NCBI GenBank assembly: GCA_037142435.1
Contig: JBAXAO010000015.1
Location: 1 to 26,781, forward strand
From: CAIMZW01 sp037142435
GTDB taxonomy: Bacteria; Actinomycetota; Actinomycetes; Nanopelagicales; Nanopelagicaceae
Length of the DNA: 26,781 nucleotides
Reading direction: 5' to 3'
Within the stretch, counting starts at the first letter, position 1. Each line of letters opens with the position of its first letter. The position numbers and the translations under genes are program-made. This document shows positions 1 through 6,373 of the stretch, one piece after another. The notes under the pieces are model-generated. The model was not told the origin of the DNA. It worked only from the letters and a program-made list of their open reading frames with translations, and ran no database searches.

Positions 1-1
1 G

Positions 2-676
2 CGTCTGAAAGACTTCAAGCTCATCGCCTTTGATATGGACTCCACGCTGATCCAACAGGAAGTCATTGATTTGTTAGCAGTAAAGGCAGGCGTCGAAGAC
101 CAGGTGAAGGAGATAACGGCGTCGGCGATGGCTGGGAATTTGGATTTCAGCGAATCTTTATTAGCGCGAGTGAAACTTCTCGCAGGACTTGATGTGGGCG
201 CCCTCGATGAAGTAGCTCGTGAAATTGTATTAACACCCGGTGCCCGAACGTTGATCCGTACTTTGCATAGGTTGGGTCATAAAGTTGGCGTCGTCTCGGG
301 TGGCTTTATCAATGTCATAGAACCATTGCTGAAGGATTTGCACGTCGATTTCTATCGTGCGAATACTCTAGAGATTGAAGATGGAAAGTTAACCGGAGCT
401 GTCTCTTCTTCCATCATTGATCGAGCAGCTAAGGCCCAGGCGCTGCGCGAATTTGCGGCGAATGAAGGAGTTCAGCTTTCGCAAACGATTGCCATCGGTG
501 ACGGTGCCAATGATCTCGATATGATCGAATTAGCCGGGATGGGAATCGCATTTAATGCCAAGCCATCAGTAAAGGCAGCCGCAGACAGCGCTCTTAATAC
601 CCCATATTTGGATTCGGTTCTCTATTTGATGGGAATCACTCGTGAAGAGATCGAACGAGCGGACGAACAGAATTAA
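2..676 (+). CDS. serB: phosphoserine phosphatase SerB, 3' part (5' end outside window)
   Basis: Phosphoserine phosphatase catalyses the last step of L-serine synthesis, removing phosphate from O-phosphoserine in the cytoplasm. The open frame runs from base 2 with no start. An ATG at 35 lies inside HAD motif I (FDMDSTLI), whose nucleophilic Asp is codon 32-34, so the true start is upstream. Motif II (VSGGF) is near 290-310, a Lys in RAAKAQ near 425-440, and motif III (GDGANDLDM) near 496-522. This order is that of the SerB family. Actinobacterial SerB proteins often carry N-terminal ACT domains, but that region is not in view. The gene converges on hisG with only 6 nt between the stop codons. 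The function is secure; the full length is unknown. Confidence 0.93.
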   Translation, partial: RLKDFKLIAFDMDSTLIQQEVIDLLAVKAGVEDQVKEITASAMAGNLDFSESLLARVKLLAGLDVGALDEVAREIVLTPGARTLIRTLHRLGHKVGVVSGGFINVIEPLLKDLHVDFYRANTLEIEDGKLTGAVSSSIIDRAAKAQALREFAANEGVQLSQTIAIGDGANDLDMIELAGMGIAFNAKPSVKAAADSALNTPYLDSVLYLMGITREEIERADEQN

Positions 677-683
677 TTTCGTC
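662..683. terminator. small hairpin spanning the convergent serB/hisG stop codons
   Basis: A 6-bp perfect stem (GACGAA at 662-667 with TTCGTC at 678-683) closes a 10-nt AT-rich loop. It covers the serB stop and touches the hisG stop (683-685). Being symmetric, it would form in transcripts from either strand. No clear U-run follows on either side, so it is a weak candidate for a bidirectional terminator or an mRNA 3'-end structure. It is listed because only 6 nt separate the two genes and no other terminator candidate is visible here. Confidence 0.22.
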
Positions 684-1531
684 TACAACCTGCAGGCGTG
701 AATATCGGTAACCAGAATTCCTCTTGCTCCCACTTCCCATAGCTCGTCCATAATTCTATTAATCTCTTTGCGTTGGACCATCGCGCGCACAGCGCTCCAT
801 CCAGATTTTTGAAGTGGCGAAATTGTTGGGGATTCAATCCCGGGCGTCACTGCGCAGGCGGCATCCAGCAATGAGGTTTCTACATCGTAATCAACTAATA
901 CGTATTGCCGAGCGATTACAACACCTTGTAGTCGTCGGATGAGTGTTTCCAATGCAACCGAACGATTGCTCTCTTTGCGTTCAATAAGTACGGCTTCGCT
1001 CTGTAAAATGGGATCCCCAAAAATGGAAAGACCGGCTTGGCGCAATGTGCCGCCTGTGGAAACTACGTCAGCTATGACATCTGCTACTCCTAGCCGAACC
1101 GAACTTTCAACGGCGCCGTCAAGGCGAACAACTTTCGCTATGATTCCACGTCCGGCCAGATATGAATCGAGTAAACCTGGGTAGGCGGTGGCGATACGTT
1201 TGCCCGAAAGTTGAGACTCGGAGAGATCTGCCCCAACGGGTGCAGCAAACCTAAACGTACTTTTGCCAAAATCCAATGCGAGAACTTCGTCGGCAGTCGC
1301 GCCGCTATCAATCAAAAGATCGCGTCCAGTCACGCCTGCTTCCAGCTCACCCGAACCCACGTAAATGGCAATATCTCGTGGCCTTAGGTAGTAAAACTCC
1401 ACATCATTTTCCGGATCGAAGAAAGTTAAATCTCGAGGGTCGGTGCGTTGGCGATAGCCAGCTTCCTTTAACATCAATGCTGATGAGTCTGAAAGCGAAC
1501 CTTTATTCGGAACTGCAATTCGAAGTGCCAC
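683..1531 (-). CDS. hisG: ATP phosphoribosyltransferase HisG, long form
   Basis: HisG joins ATP and PRPP in the committed step of histidine synthesis. The N-terminus (MALRIAVPNKGSLSDS) and the PRPP-binding segment (DVVSTGGTLRQAGL) fit the family. At 282 residues this is the long form, with a C-terminal regulatory domain of roughly the last 75 residues that normally gives histidine feedback inhibition; the short form needs HisZ. I chose the GTG at 1531 because it gives the usual HisG N-terminus and follows a GGGGGAG run. The frame stays open to a TTG at 1576, which would add 15 unusual residues. hisE lies 47 nt upstream on the same strand, and the rest of the his pathway is not in the window. 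Confidence 0.94.
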   Translation of the reverse strand: MALRIAVPNKGSLSDSSALMLKEAGYRQRTDPRDLTFFDPENDVEFYYLRPRDIAIYVGSGELEAGVTGRDLLIDSGATADEVLALDFGKSTFRFAAPVGADLSESQLSGKRIATAYPGLLDSYLAGRGIIAKVVRLDGAVESSVRLGVADVIADVVSTGGTLRQAGLSIFGDPILQSEAVLIERKESNRSVALETLIRRLQGVVIARQYVLVDYDVETSLLDAACAVTPGIESPTISPLQKSGWSAVRAMVQRKEINRIMDELWEVGARGILVTDIHACRL

Positions 1532-1578
1532 TGTCTCCCCCACTTTGGTGAACTTAAATTCGTCGTAACCTCGCAAAA

Positions 1579-1842
1579 TTAAAGCTCTTTGTAGACGTCC
1601 GCCATAGATATTCCCCGCGCCAGCATGAGAACTTGTAGGTGATAAAGAAGTTGGCTTATCTCAAGAGCGAGATCTGAGTCGCTTTGATATTCGGCTGCCA
1701 TCCATACTTCAGCTGCCTCCTCGACAACTTTCTTGCCGATGGCGTGAACGCCTTCATCAAGGGCACGGACTGTTCCCGATCCCTCTGGCCGAGCCCGAGC
1801 GGTGTGCTCAAGTTCGAGCCAGAGGTCATCGAAGGATTTCAT
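1579..1842 (-). CDS. hisE: phosphoribosyl-ATP pyrophosphatase HisE
   Basis: HisE hydrolyses phosphoribosyl-ATP to phosphoribosyl-AMP and pyrophosphate, the second step of histidine synthesis. The 87-residue protein is the normal stand-alone HisE length. It shows the metal-binding EEAAEVWMAA helix and the following helix EISQLLYHLQVLM, typical of the all-alpha NTP pyrophosphatase fold. It is not fused to HisI. The ATG at 1842 has no clear Shine-Dalgarno; with ribM ending only 12 nt upstream, translational coupling is likely. The hisE-hisG pair next to riboflavin-related genes matches the order known in Streptomyces. Confidence 0.95.
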   Translation of the reverse strand: MKSFDDLWLELEHTARARPEGSGTVRALDEGVHAIGKKVVEEAAEVWMAAEYQSDSDLALEISQLLYHLQVLMLARGISMADVYKEL

Positions 1843-1854
1843 GAGGAAAGGTTA

Positions 1855-2556
1855 CTAGAGCGAAGCAGCCTCTCGAGGGAGTTTCGTTGCTTTCTCGGCC
1901 TTTTGAATGCGAAGCCAGTAGATGAATCCCCATATAACGAATGGCATATATATGCCGTAGAGGATTCCGGTTGGATAGTTCCCGTGCGCAAAGGCAAAAG
2001 GAACTCCCACGATATCTACTGCCACCCAGACCAACCAAAACTCAACATAACCTCGACTCATAGCGAAAGTCGCCAGAGCGGTACCCGTAAAGATCCAGGT
2101 ATCTACGTATAGCCATTGTCCGTAGTAACGCTCGCCAAGAGCTGAAAAGATCTGCAAGAAGAGGAAATACCCAACAATGATTGTCGGAAGAAGAATCAAC
2201 TTCTCTCGTGTAGTAGTCCATCGTGGTTCTACCGCCGGCTTGCTAGTCCCCGAGCGACGATTGCGTGCCCAAATGACCCAACCATAGAAACTTACGAGAA
2301 TAAGAAGGAGATTTCTTCCGGCCTGACCATAAAGTGCGGGGTGATCGCCTTTTTTCCCGAAGGAGAAGAGAGCCCCGGCGAAGACTGTAAAAAGAAGTCC
2401 ATCTCCTAAAATACCAATTGGCCACGCGGAAACTTTTCGTCTCATACCCAAAATGGCACTGGCAAGACCCAAAAGGCCACCAATGATTTCGCGAACGAAG
2501 ATCGATTTATTTCCGAAGTGGATTTGTGACTCGAAAAGCCATTTTAATAATGACAT
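1855..2556 (-). CDS. ribM: PnuC-family riboflavin transporter RibM (PnuX)
   Basis: This is an integral membrane protein of about 233 residues with several hydrophobic segments and the aromatic-rich PnuC-type pattern, for example FYGWVIWARN in the middle and VEFWLVWVAVDIVG near the C-terminus. PnuC relatives move vitamins by facilitated diffusion and are trapped by phosphorylation inside the cell. The family alone would leave nicotinamide riboside possible, but an FMN riboswitch lies directly upstream, and actinobacterial PnuC relatives under FMN control (RibM/PnuX) carry riboflavin. An ATG at 2565 is also in frame, but AAGGG abuts it. The ATG at 2556 has AAGGG about 9 nt away and gives MSLLKWLF, so I prefer it. 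Upstream neighbour is rpe, downstream hisE. The riboflavin synthesis genes often found here are absent. Confidence 0.87.
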   Translation of the reverse strand: MSLLKWLFESQIHFGNKSIFVREIIGGLLGLASAILGMRRKVSAWPIGILGDGLLFTVFAGALFSFGKKGDHPALYGQAGRNLLLILVSFYGWVIWARNRRSGTSKPAVEPRWTTTREKLILLPTIIVGYFLFLQIFSALGERYYGQWLYVDTWIFTGTALATFAMSRGYVEFWLVWVAVDIVGVPFAFAHGNYPTGILYGIYMPFVIWGFIYWLRIQKAEKATKLPREAASL

Positions 2557-2563
2557 AACCACC

Positions 2564-2601
2564 ATCCCTTATCGAAGTGAATAAATTCGATCCTGAGGGA
2601 T
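2564..2601 (-). promoter_or_regulatory. RBS-sequestering hairpin of the FMN riboswitch expression platform
   Basis: On the minus strand ATCCCT (2601-2596) pairs with AGGGAT (2569-2564), and inside it ATCGAA (2591-2586) pairs with TTCGAT (2576-2571) around a 9-nt loop. A 4-nt bulge lies on one side and 1 nt on the other. The 3' arm contains the AAGGG that serves as Shine-Dalgarno for ribM, so the hairpin would block translation. A competing helix uses TTTATCC (2604-2598), which shares 2598-2601 with the hairpin, and GGATAAA (2674-2668) at the 3' edge of the aptamer. This points to a translational off-switch when FMN is bound. The pairings are seen directly; the mechanism is inferred. Confidence 0.6.
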
Positions 2602-2662
2602 AAAAGCCGACAGAGAGCCTTCCAATTGCACTTTAGGTGCGCAGGAACGCAAAAGTCAGTTT

Positions 2663-2779
2663 GCTCCTTTATCCAGACTTTAACTGTCGGTCTTGGAATT
2701 ACACCAAATCAACCGATTGATGGCTTCAATCGGGTCGCGGACTTTACCGCCGGTTCGGAATTGCACCGACCCCCGGAAC
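2663..2779 (-). promoter_or_regulatory. FMN riboswitch (RFN element) aptamer
   Basis: Read on the minus strand, this stretch carries the conserved RFN blocks in order: GGGGGTCGGTGCAATTCCGA, ACCGGCGGTAAAGTCCGCGA, then TTTGGTGTAATTCCAAGACC, CGACAGTTAAAGTCTGG and a 3' GGATAAAGGAG. The closing helix P1 can form between GTTCC (2779-2775) and GGAGC (2667-2663). FMN riboswitches control riboflavin synthesis or uptake genes, and here the only downstream candidate is ribM. The aptamer begins on the first base of the rpe stop codon (2779-2781), so ribM can be read with rpe and still be controlled separately. Identification rests on the match to several separate conserved blocks and is strong. Confidence 0.93.
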
Positions 2780-3453
2780 TAGGTAAGTCTCGCACGATTC
2801 AAGAGATTTTTCATTTCGACAATCATTTCTGCAGGATGTGGCGAACGAAAAACCGCGCTCCCAGCCACGAATGTATCTGCACCAGCCTCCGCCGCCTTGA
2901 GAATTGTTTCGAGAGTGATGCCACCATCCACTTGCAGCCAGGTATTTGGGAGTGGAAGTTGGTCTATTGCGCGCCTGGCCTCTGCAACCTTGGGCATCAT
3001 GTCAGCCATAAAGGCCTGGCCGCCAAAGCCTGGCTCGACCGTCATAATCAGCAACATGTCCACGATGGGGAGGAATTCTGCGATTGCCGAAAAGTCAGTC
3101 CCGGGTTTAATCGCTAGACCAACTCGTGCACCTGCCGACTTGATAGCTTCGGCCGTGCTGCCAACCTCTTGAGCGGCTTCAAAATGAAAGGTAACGCTGG
3201 CGGCCCCTGCGGTGGCGTAAGCAGCAGCGGATGCGTCCGGATCGGCGATCATCAAGTGCACGTCAACCGGTATAGGCGAGGAAGCGATGATTCGCTCTGA
3301 TTCGGGAAAATCAAAGGTTTTATTAGGGACAAAAATATTGTCCATAATATCCAAATGCAATAGATCGGATTCGGTAGCTATCCGAGAAATCTCATGATCT
3401 AGGTTCGTTAAGTCCGCGTTGAGGATGCTGGGACAGATTCGATATTTGGACAC
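2779..3453 (-). CDS. rpe: ribulose-phosphate 3-epimerase
   Basis: Rpe interconverts ribulose 5-phosphate and xylulose 5-phosphate in the pentose phosphate pathway. The 224-residue TIM-barrel protein shows CPSILNAD at 7-14, LHLDIMDNIFVPN at 32-44 with metal ligands His33 and Asp35, DVHLMI with His66, the phosphate-binding EPGFGGQ at 140-146, and the second catalytic Asp176 in VDGGI. The usual MDGxFVPN reads MDNIFVPN here, a mild variant. It starts with GTG at 3453, 9 nt after the rsmB stop, with no clear Shine-Dalgarno. The rsmB-rpe order is standard in actinobacteria. The FMN riboswitch begins at its stop codon. Confidence 0.96.
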   Translation of the reverse strand: MSKYRICPSILNADLTNLDHEISRIATESDLLHLDIMDNIFVPNKTFDFPESERIIASSPIPVDVHLMIADPDASAAAYATAGAASVTFHFEAAQEVGSTAEAIKSAGARVGLAIKPGTDFSAIAEFLPIVDMLLIMTVEPGFGGQAFMADMMPKVAEARRAIDQLPLPNTWLQVDGGITLETILKAAEAGADTFVAGSAVFRSPHPAEMIVEMKNLLNRARLT

Positions 3454-3462
3454 TCTGAAATG

Positions 3463-4872
3463 CTACTCGAGTGGTTGAATCTTCTTGCGGAACAACGCGA
3501 GAAACATAGCGTCCGAATTATGAAGATGGCTCCACAATTGCATAGTTCCATTTTTATTGAGCGATCCCGTGGGCAGTTCATGAAACTGCGACACGTCTAT
3601 GAGTTCAAGATCTTTATGCCTGTGAAGAGTGTCTAGCACTTGGGCGAAGGTTTCTGCCAAATGAGGTGAACATGTCGAATATGCCAAAATCCCGGCTGGT
3701 TTAAGCAAGGCGTAAGCAGAGTCAATAAGTTCTCGCTGTAAAACAACTAAATTCTTCAAATCGGAAGGTGTTTTTCGCCAGCGTGCTTCCGGTCGACGAC
3801 GCAGCGCACCAAGTCCCGTACAAGGAGCATCGACTAATATGCGATCGTAATGTGCTCCGAAATCTGCAGCATCGCGACCATCAATTGAAGAAATGTTCTG
3901 GCGCGGGATCACACGAGCAACAAGTTCGGCCCGATGTTCGGAAGGTTCGTTTGCTTGAAAAGTTGCCAGCGGGTCATCAGTGACGAGAGCGTTGAAGAGC
4001 CAGGCGGCTTTCCCACCGGGGCCGGCGCAAAGGTCCAACCAAGATTGAGCTTCCTGCGGATTATGAGTGTCGTAAAATATTTCCGATACCAATTGCGAAC
4101 CGAAGTCTTGCACCCCAGCATTTCGGTTTCGAATTTCCGGATAGTCATTGGGTTGAGTCGATGAAACTATTCCGTACCGAGAAAATTGTAGAACCTCACC
4201 TCCGGTTTGCATGAGTTGTTCACGTGTGGACTTACCTCGCCAAGCTACAAGATGTGGAGCTGGCGCGACATTGTTGAAAGTCAAAAGTTCTATTACCGAA
4301 TCCCAGTCCTTGAGCGAGTCGAAATAACTTTGAATTATCCATTCGGGGTGCGAATAGAGAATCGACAGTTTAAAAAGGCGATCAATTGATTCGTCCGCCT
4401 CGAGTCTTTCGTAAATTTCGAGATCGCGAGTTATCGCTCGAAGCAGGGCGTTGACGTAGGACGCTTTGGATTCGCCAACAACCTTACGTGCAACCTCTAC
4501 CGTAGCGCCAACGGCGGCATGGACTGGCGTACGCATGTGAAAGATCTGATGACATCCCATTCGCAAGAGGTCGATAATTCGTGGTTCTAATTCGTCGAAT
4601 GGTCGATCTATATGTGACTTAATCGCAAAATCATACTTTCCTTGCATGCGCAATGTTCCGTATGAAAGCTCCGTAGCAAAAGCCTTATCCCGTAACTCTA
4701 ATTCCGAACTTCCGAGCAATTGCGGCAATAAGATATTGGCGTAGGAGCCGTTCTGATTTACTTCGGTTAACAGGTCAAAGGCCAAGGTTCGAGCGGCGTC
4801 TGGCTTTGGTTTCCGAAAATTATCCTTGCCAGCGTTACTTCTGGCTTTTGAGGACTTATTCGAATCGTTCAT
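3463..4872 (-). CDS. rsmB: 16S rRNA m5C967 methyltransferase RsmB (Fmu/Sun family)
   Basis: RsmB methylates a cytosine of 16S rRNA using SAM. The 469-residue protein has an N-terminal NusB-like RNA-binding domain (about residues 25-155) and a C-terminal Rossmann methyltransferase domain. The SAM-binding loop is LDLCAGPGGK at 279-288. The two conserved cysteines are Cys351 in DAPCTG and the presumed nucleophile Cys401 in YSTCSP. The ATG at 4872 is preferred; a TTG at 4899 would add 9 residues. From 4872 the gene overlaps the end of fmt by 17 nt, suggesting translational coupling, since no good Shine-Dalgarno is visible. The residue specificity is by family, not proven here. Confidence 0.93.
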   Translation of the reverse strand: MNDSNKSSKARSNAGKDNFRKPKPDAARTLAFDLLTEVNQNGSYANILLPQLLGSSELELRDKAFATELSYGTLRMQGKYDFAIKSHIDRPFDELEPRIIDLLRMGCHQIFHMRTPVHAAVGATVEVARKVVGESKASYVNALLRAITRDLEIYERLEADESIDRLFKLSILYSHPEWIIQSYFDSLKDWDSVIELLTFNNVAPAPHLVAWRGKSTREQLMQTGGEVLQFSRYGIVSSTQPNDYPEIRNRNAGVQDFGSQLVSEIFYDTHNPQEAQSWLDLCAGPGGKAAWLFNALVTDDPLATFQANEPSEHRAELVARVIPRQNISSIDGRDAADFGAHYDRILVDAPCTGLGALRRRPEARWRKTPSDLKNLVVLQRELIDSAYALLKPAGILAYSTCSPHLAETFAQVLDTLHRHKDLELIDVSQFHELPTGSLNKNGTMQLWSHLHNSDAMFLALFRKKIQPLE

Positions 4873-5776
4873 TATTTGTGATTCTAGCCCCGCGCACAAA
4901 ATCGTCGGCAGCCATGCGCTTCTTTCCGGCAGGGGTAACTTCCCTTATTTCTATCCAGCTGTCGAGGCAGCGAACGGCCAAATTATCGCCGGTAATAAGG
5001 AGTGATCCTGGAGGTGCGGATTCGGAAAGATCCGATGCAATAGACATTTCGTGAACGAGAAGACGTTCGCCGCGAAAATTCGTGAATGTCCCGGGACGTT
5101 CGCCGATCGCTCGATATTGCCGGAGGATTTCTATGGCGAACTTGCCCCAGTCGATAACGCCCATCTCTTTAGTTATTTTTGGTGCAAGAGTTGCCCCTGC
5201 AAGAGGTTGAGCGATGGGTCGGACGGCCTTGGAAATTTGTTGAATAACTTCCAGAACGTGTTGGCCAGAATCTTGGCTAAGTCGTTCTAGAACCTCGCTG
5301 GTTGTCTCTTTTTCACCAAGAGGGGTTGGGACCTTTAAATAAATGGGACCGGTATCCATTCCTTTATCCAATTTAAATATGGTGATTCCGGTTTCTTCTT
5401 CACCGTTCCAGATCGCCCATTGGACAGGGGCAGCGCCACGATATTTCGGCAAGAGCGAAAAATGAACGTTCAACCAGCCAAAACGTGGCCCGTGGAGTAG
5501 TTCGACCGGGATCAATTTGCCATAAGCGACGGTGACCACAAGTTGTGGTTGGGCGGCGAGCAGATGCTTGTTCAGTTCGGAATTATCAGCGGGCTTTGCC
5601 AGGGGTAAATCTCGTTCGCTAGCCCATTGTGCAAGTTCATTTGCCACCAAAACCTGGCCTCGACCTGCTTTACGGTCGGGGTTTGAGATTACAGAAACCA
5701 AATTATGGTCCGATTCCAAAATAGCGTTGATTACTGGAACGCTGACCAATGAGGAAGACGCTACGGAAATATTCAC
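4856..5776 (-). CDS. fmt: methionyl-tRNA formyltransferase Fmt
   Basis: Fmt transfers a formyl group from 10-formyl-tetrahydrofolate to Met-tRNAfMet for translation initiation. Catalytic residues are all present: Asn103 and His105 in LNVHFSLLP, the loop LPKYRGAAP at 109-117, and Asp141 in KGMDTGP. The C-terminal part forms the OB-like tRNA-binding domain. The length of 306 residues is normal. The N-terminus is odd: the usual AGTPxFA motif after the first strand reads ASSSLVS. The GTG start at 5776 follows the def stop by 6 nt. The def-fmt pairing is common in bacteria because both act on the N-formyl-methionine cycle. Confidence 0.95.
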   Translation of the reverse strand: MNISVASSSLVSVPVINAILESDHNLVSVISNPDRKAGRGQVLVANELAQWASERDLPLAKPADNSELNKHLLAAQPQLVVTVAYGKLIPVELLHGPRFGWLNVHFSLLPKYRGAAPVQWAIWNGEEETGITIFKLDKGMDTGPIYLKVPTPLGEKETTSEVLERLSQDSGQHVLEVIQQISKAVRPIAQPLAGATLAPKITKEMGVIDWGKFAIEILRQYRAIGERPGTFTNFRGERLLVHEMSIASDLSESAPPGSLLITGDNLAVRCLDSWIEIREVTPAGKKRMAADDFVRGARITNNERFE

Positions 5777-5782
5777 TACGGG

Positions 5783-6343
5783 TTACAGCCCCAATCCCAT
5801 GGTGTCATGAGGAGAGATTTTGAAAAGCGGGACGGTCCCTGACTCTTCTGCCAAGCCAAACCACTCTGAACTCCTGATCTCTTTCATAGCCTTTTTTCGA
5901 TCTGATTTACTCAAGCGATCGATAAAGAGCACGCCATCGAGATGGTCGTTTTCATGCTGCAGGCACCTTGCCATCAGCTCCGTGCCTTCTATCGTGACTG
6001 GCTCGCCATACATATTGAATCCCTTGGCCACCGTACCCAAAGCTCGAGGGGTCTCGTAGAGCATGCCGGGAAAGGAGAGGCAACCTTCGTCACCCTCCTG
6101 CATTTCTTCAGTAAGGTCTAAGACTGGGTTAATCAAATGTCCGACTTGATCGTCAATATCCCACACAAATACGCGTAATGAGACTCCGATTTGCGGGGCG
6201 GCTAGTCCCGCGCCTGGGGCATCGTGCATAGTTTCGATTAGATCTTCAACCAAAACTCTCAGTTCCTTGTCAAAGGTATCAACCAGGGTGGCGGGAGTCG
6301 TTAATACCGGGTCGCCAAAAAAGCGGATTGGTTGAATGGCCAT
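5783..6343 (-). CDS. def: peptide deformylase
   Basis: Peptide deformylase removes the formyl group from the first methionine of new proteins. The three family motifs are intact: GAGLAAPQ at 44-51, EGCLS with metal ligand Cys88, and QHENDHLDG with ligands His130 and His134 and catalytic Glu131. The 186-residue length is normal. The ATG at 6343 has no Shine-Dalgarno, but a TAGAAT box ends exactly 6 nt before it, which fits a leaderless transcript. It lies 30 nt after priA and 6 nt before fmt, with which it forms a functional pair. Confidence 0.97.
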   Translation of the reverse strand: MAIQPIRFFGDPVLTTPATLVDTFDKELRVLVEDLIETMHDAPGAGLAAPQIGVSLRVFVWDIDDQVGHLINPVLDLTEEMQEGDEGCLSFPGMLYETPRALGTVAKGFNMYGEPVTIEGTELMARCLQHENDHLDGVLFIDRLSKSDRKKAMKEIRSSEWFGLAEESGTVPLFKISPHDTMGLGL

Positions 6344-6349
6344 GGGGTA

Positions 6350-6355
6350 ATTCTA
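6350..6355 (-). promoter_or_regulatory. candidate -10 box for a leaderless def transcript
   Basis: On the minus strand TAGAAT is followed by six bases (TACCCC) and then the def ATG, so transcription would start on the A of the start codon. Actinobacteria commonly use leaderless mRNAs with a TANNNT box at this spacing, and def has no Shine-Dalgarno. There is no convincing -35 box. If real, this would be an internal promoter for def-fmt-rsmB-rpe within the long operon. Confidence 0.4.
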
Positions 6356-6373
6356 ATAGGAGTCTTAGGGGCG

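Noticed and set aside
1276..1551. Long open frames on the plus strand opposite hisG, pyr and aro genes
   Set aside because: They are shadows of well-supported genes in other frames, have no recognisable domains and no consistent ribosome binding sites.
1855..2556. Nicotinamide riboside transporter PnuC
   Set aside because: The fold is of that family, but the FMN riboswitch and position between rpe and hisE-hisG favour riboflavin (RibM/PnuX).
3451..3465. TAGCAT, six bases, then the rpe GTG, resembling a leaderless promoter
   Set aside because: The box includes the rsmB stop codon, a TANNNT pattern is easily found by chance, and there is no -35 box. Translational coupling to rsmB is equally good.
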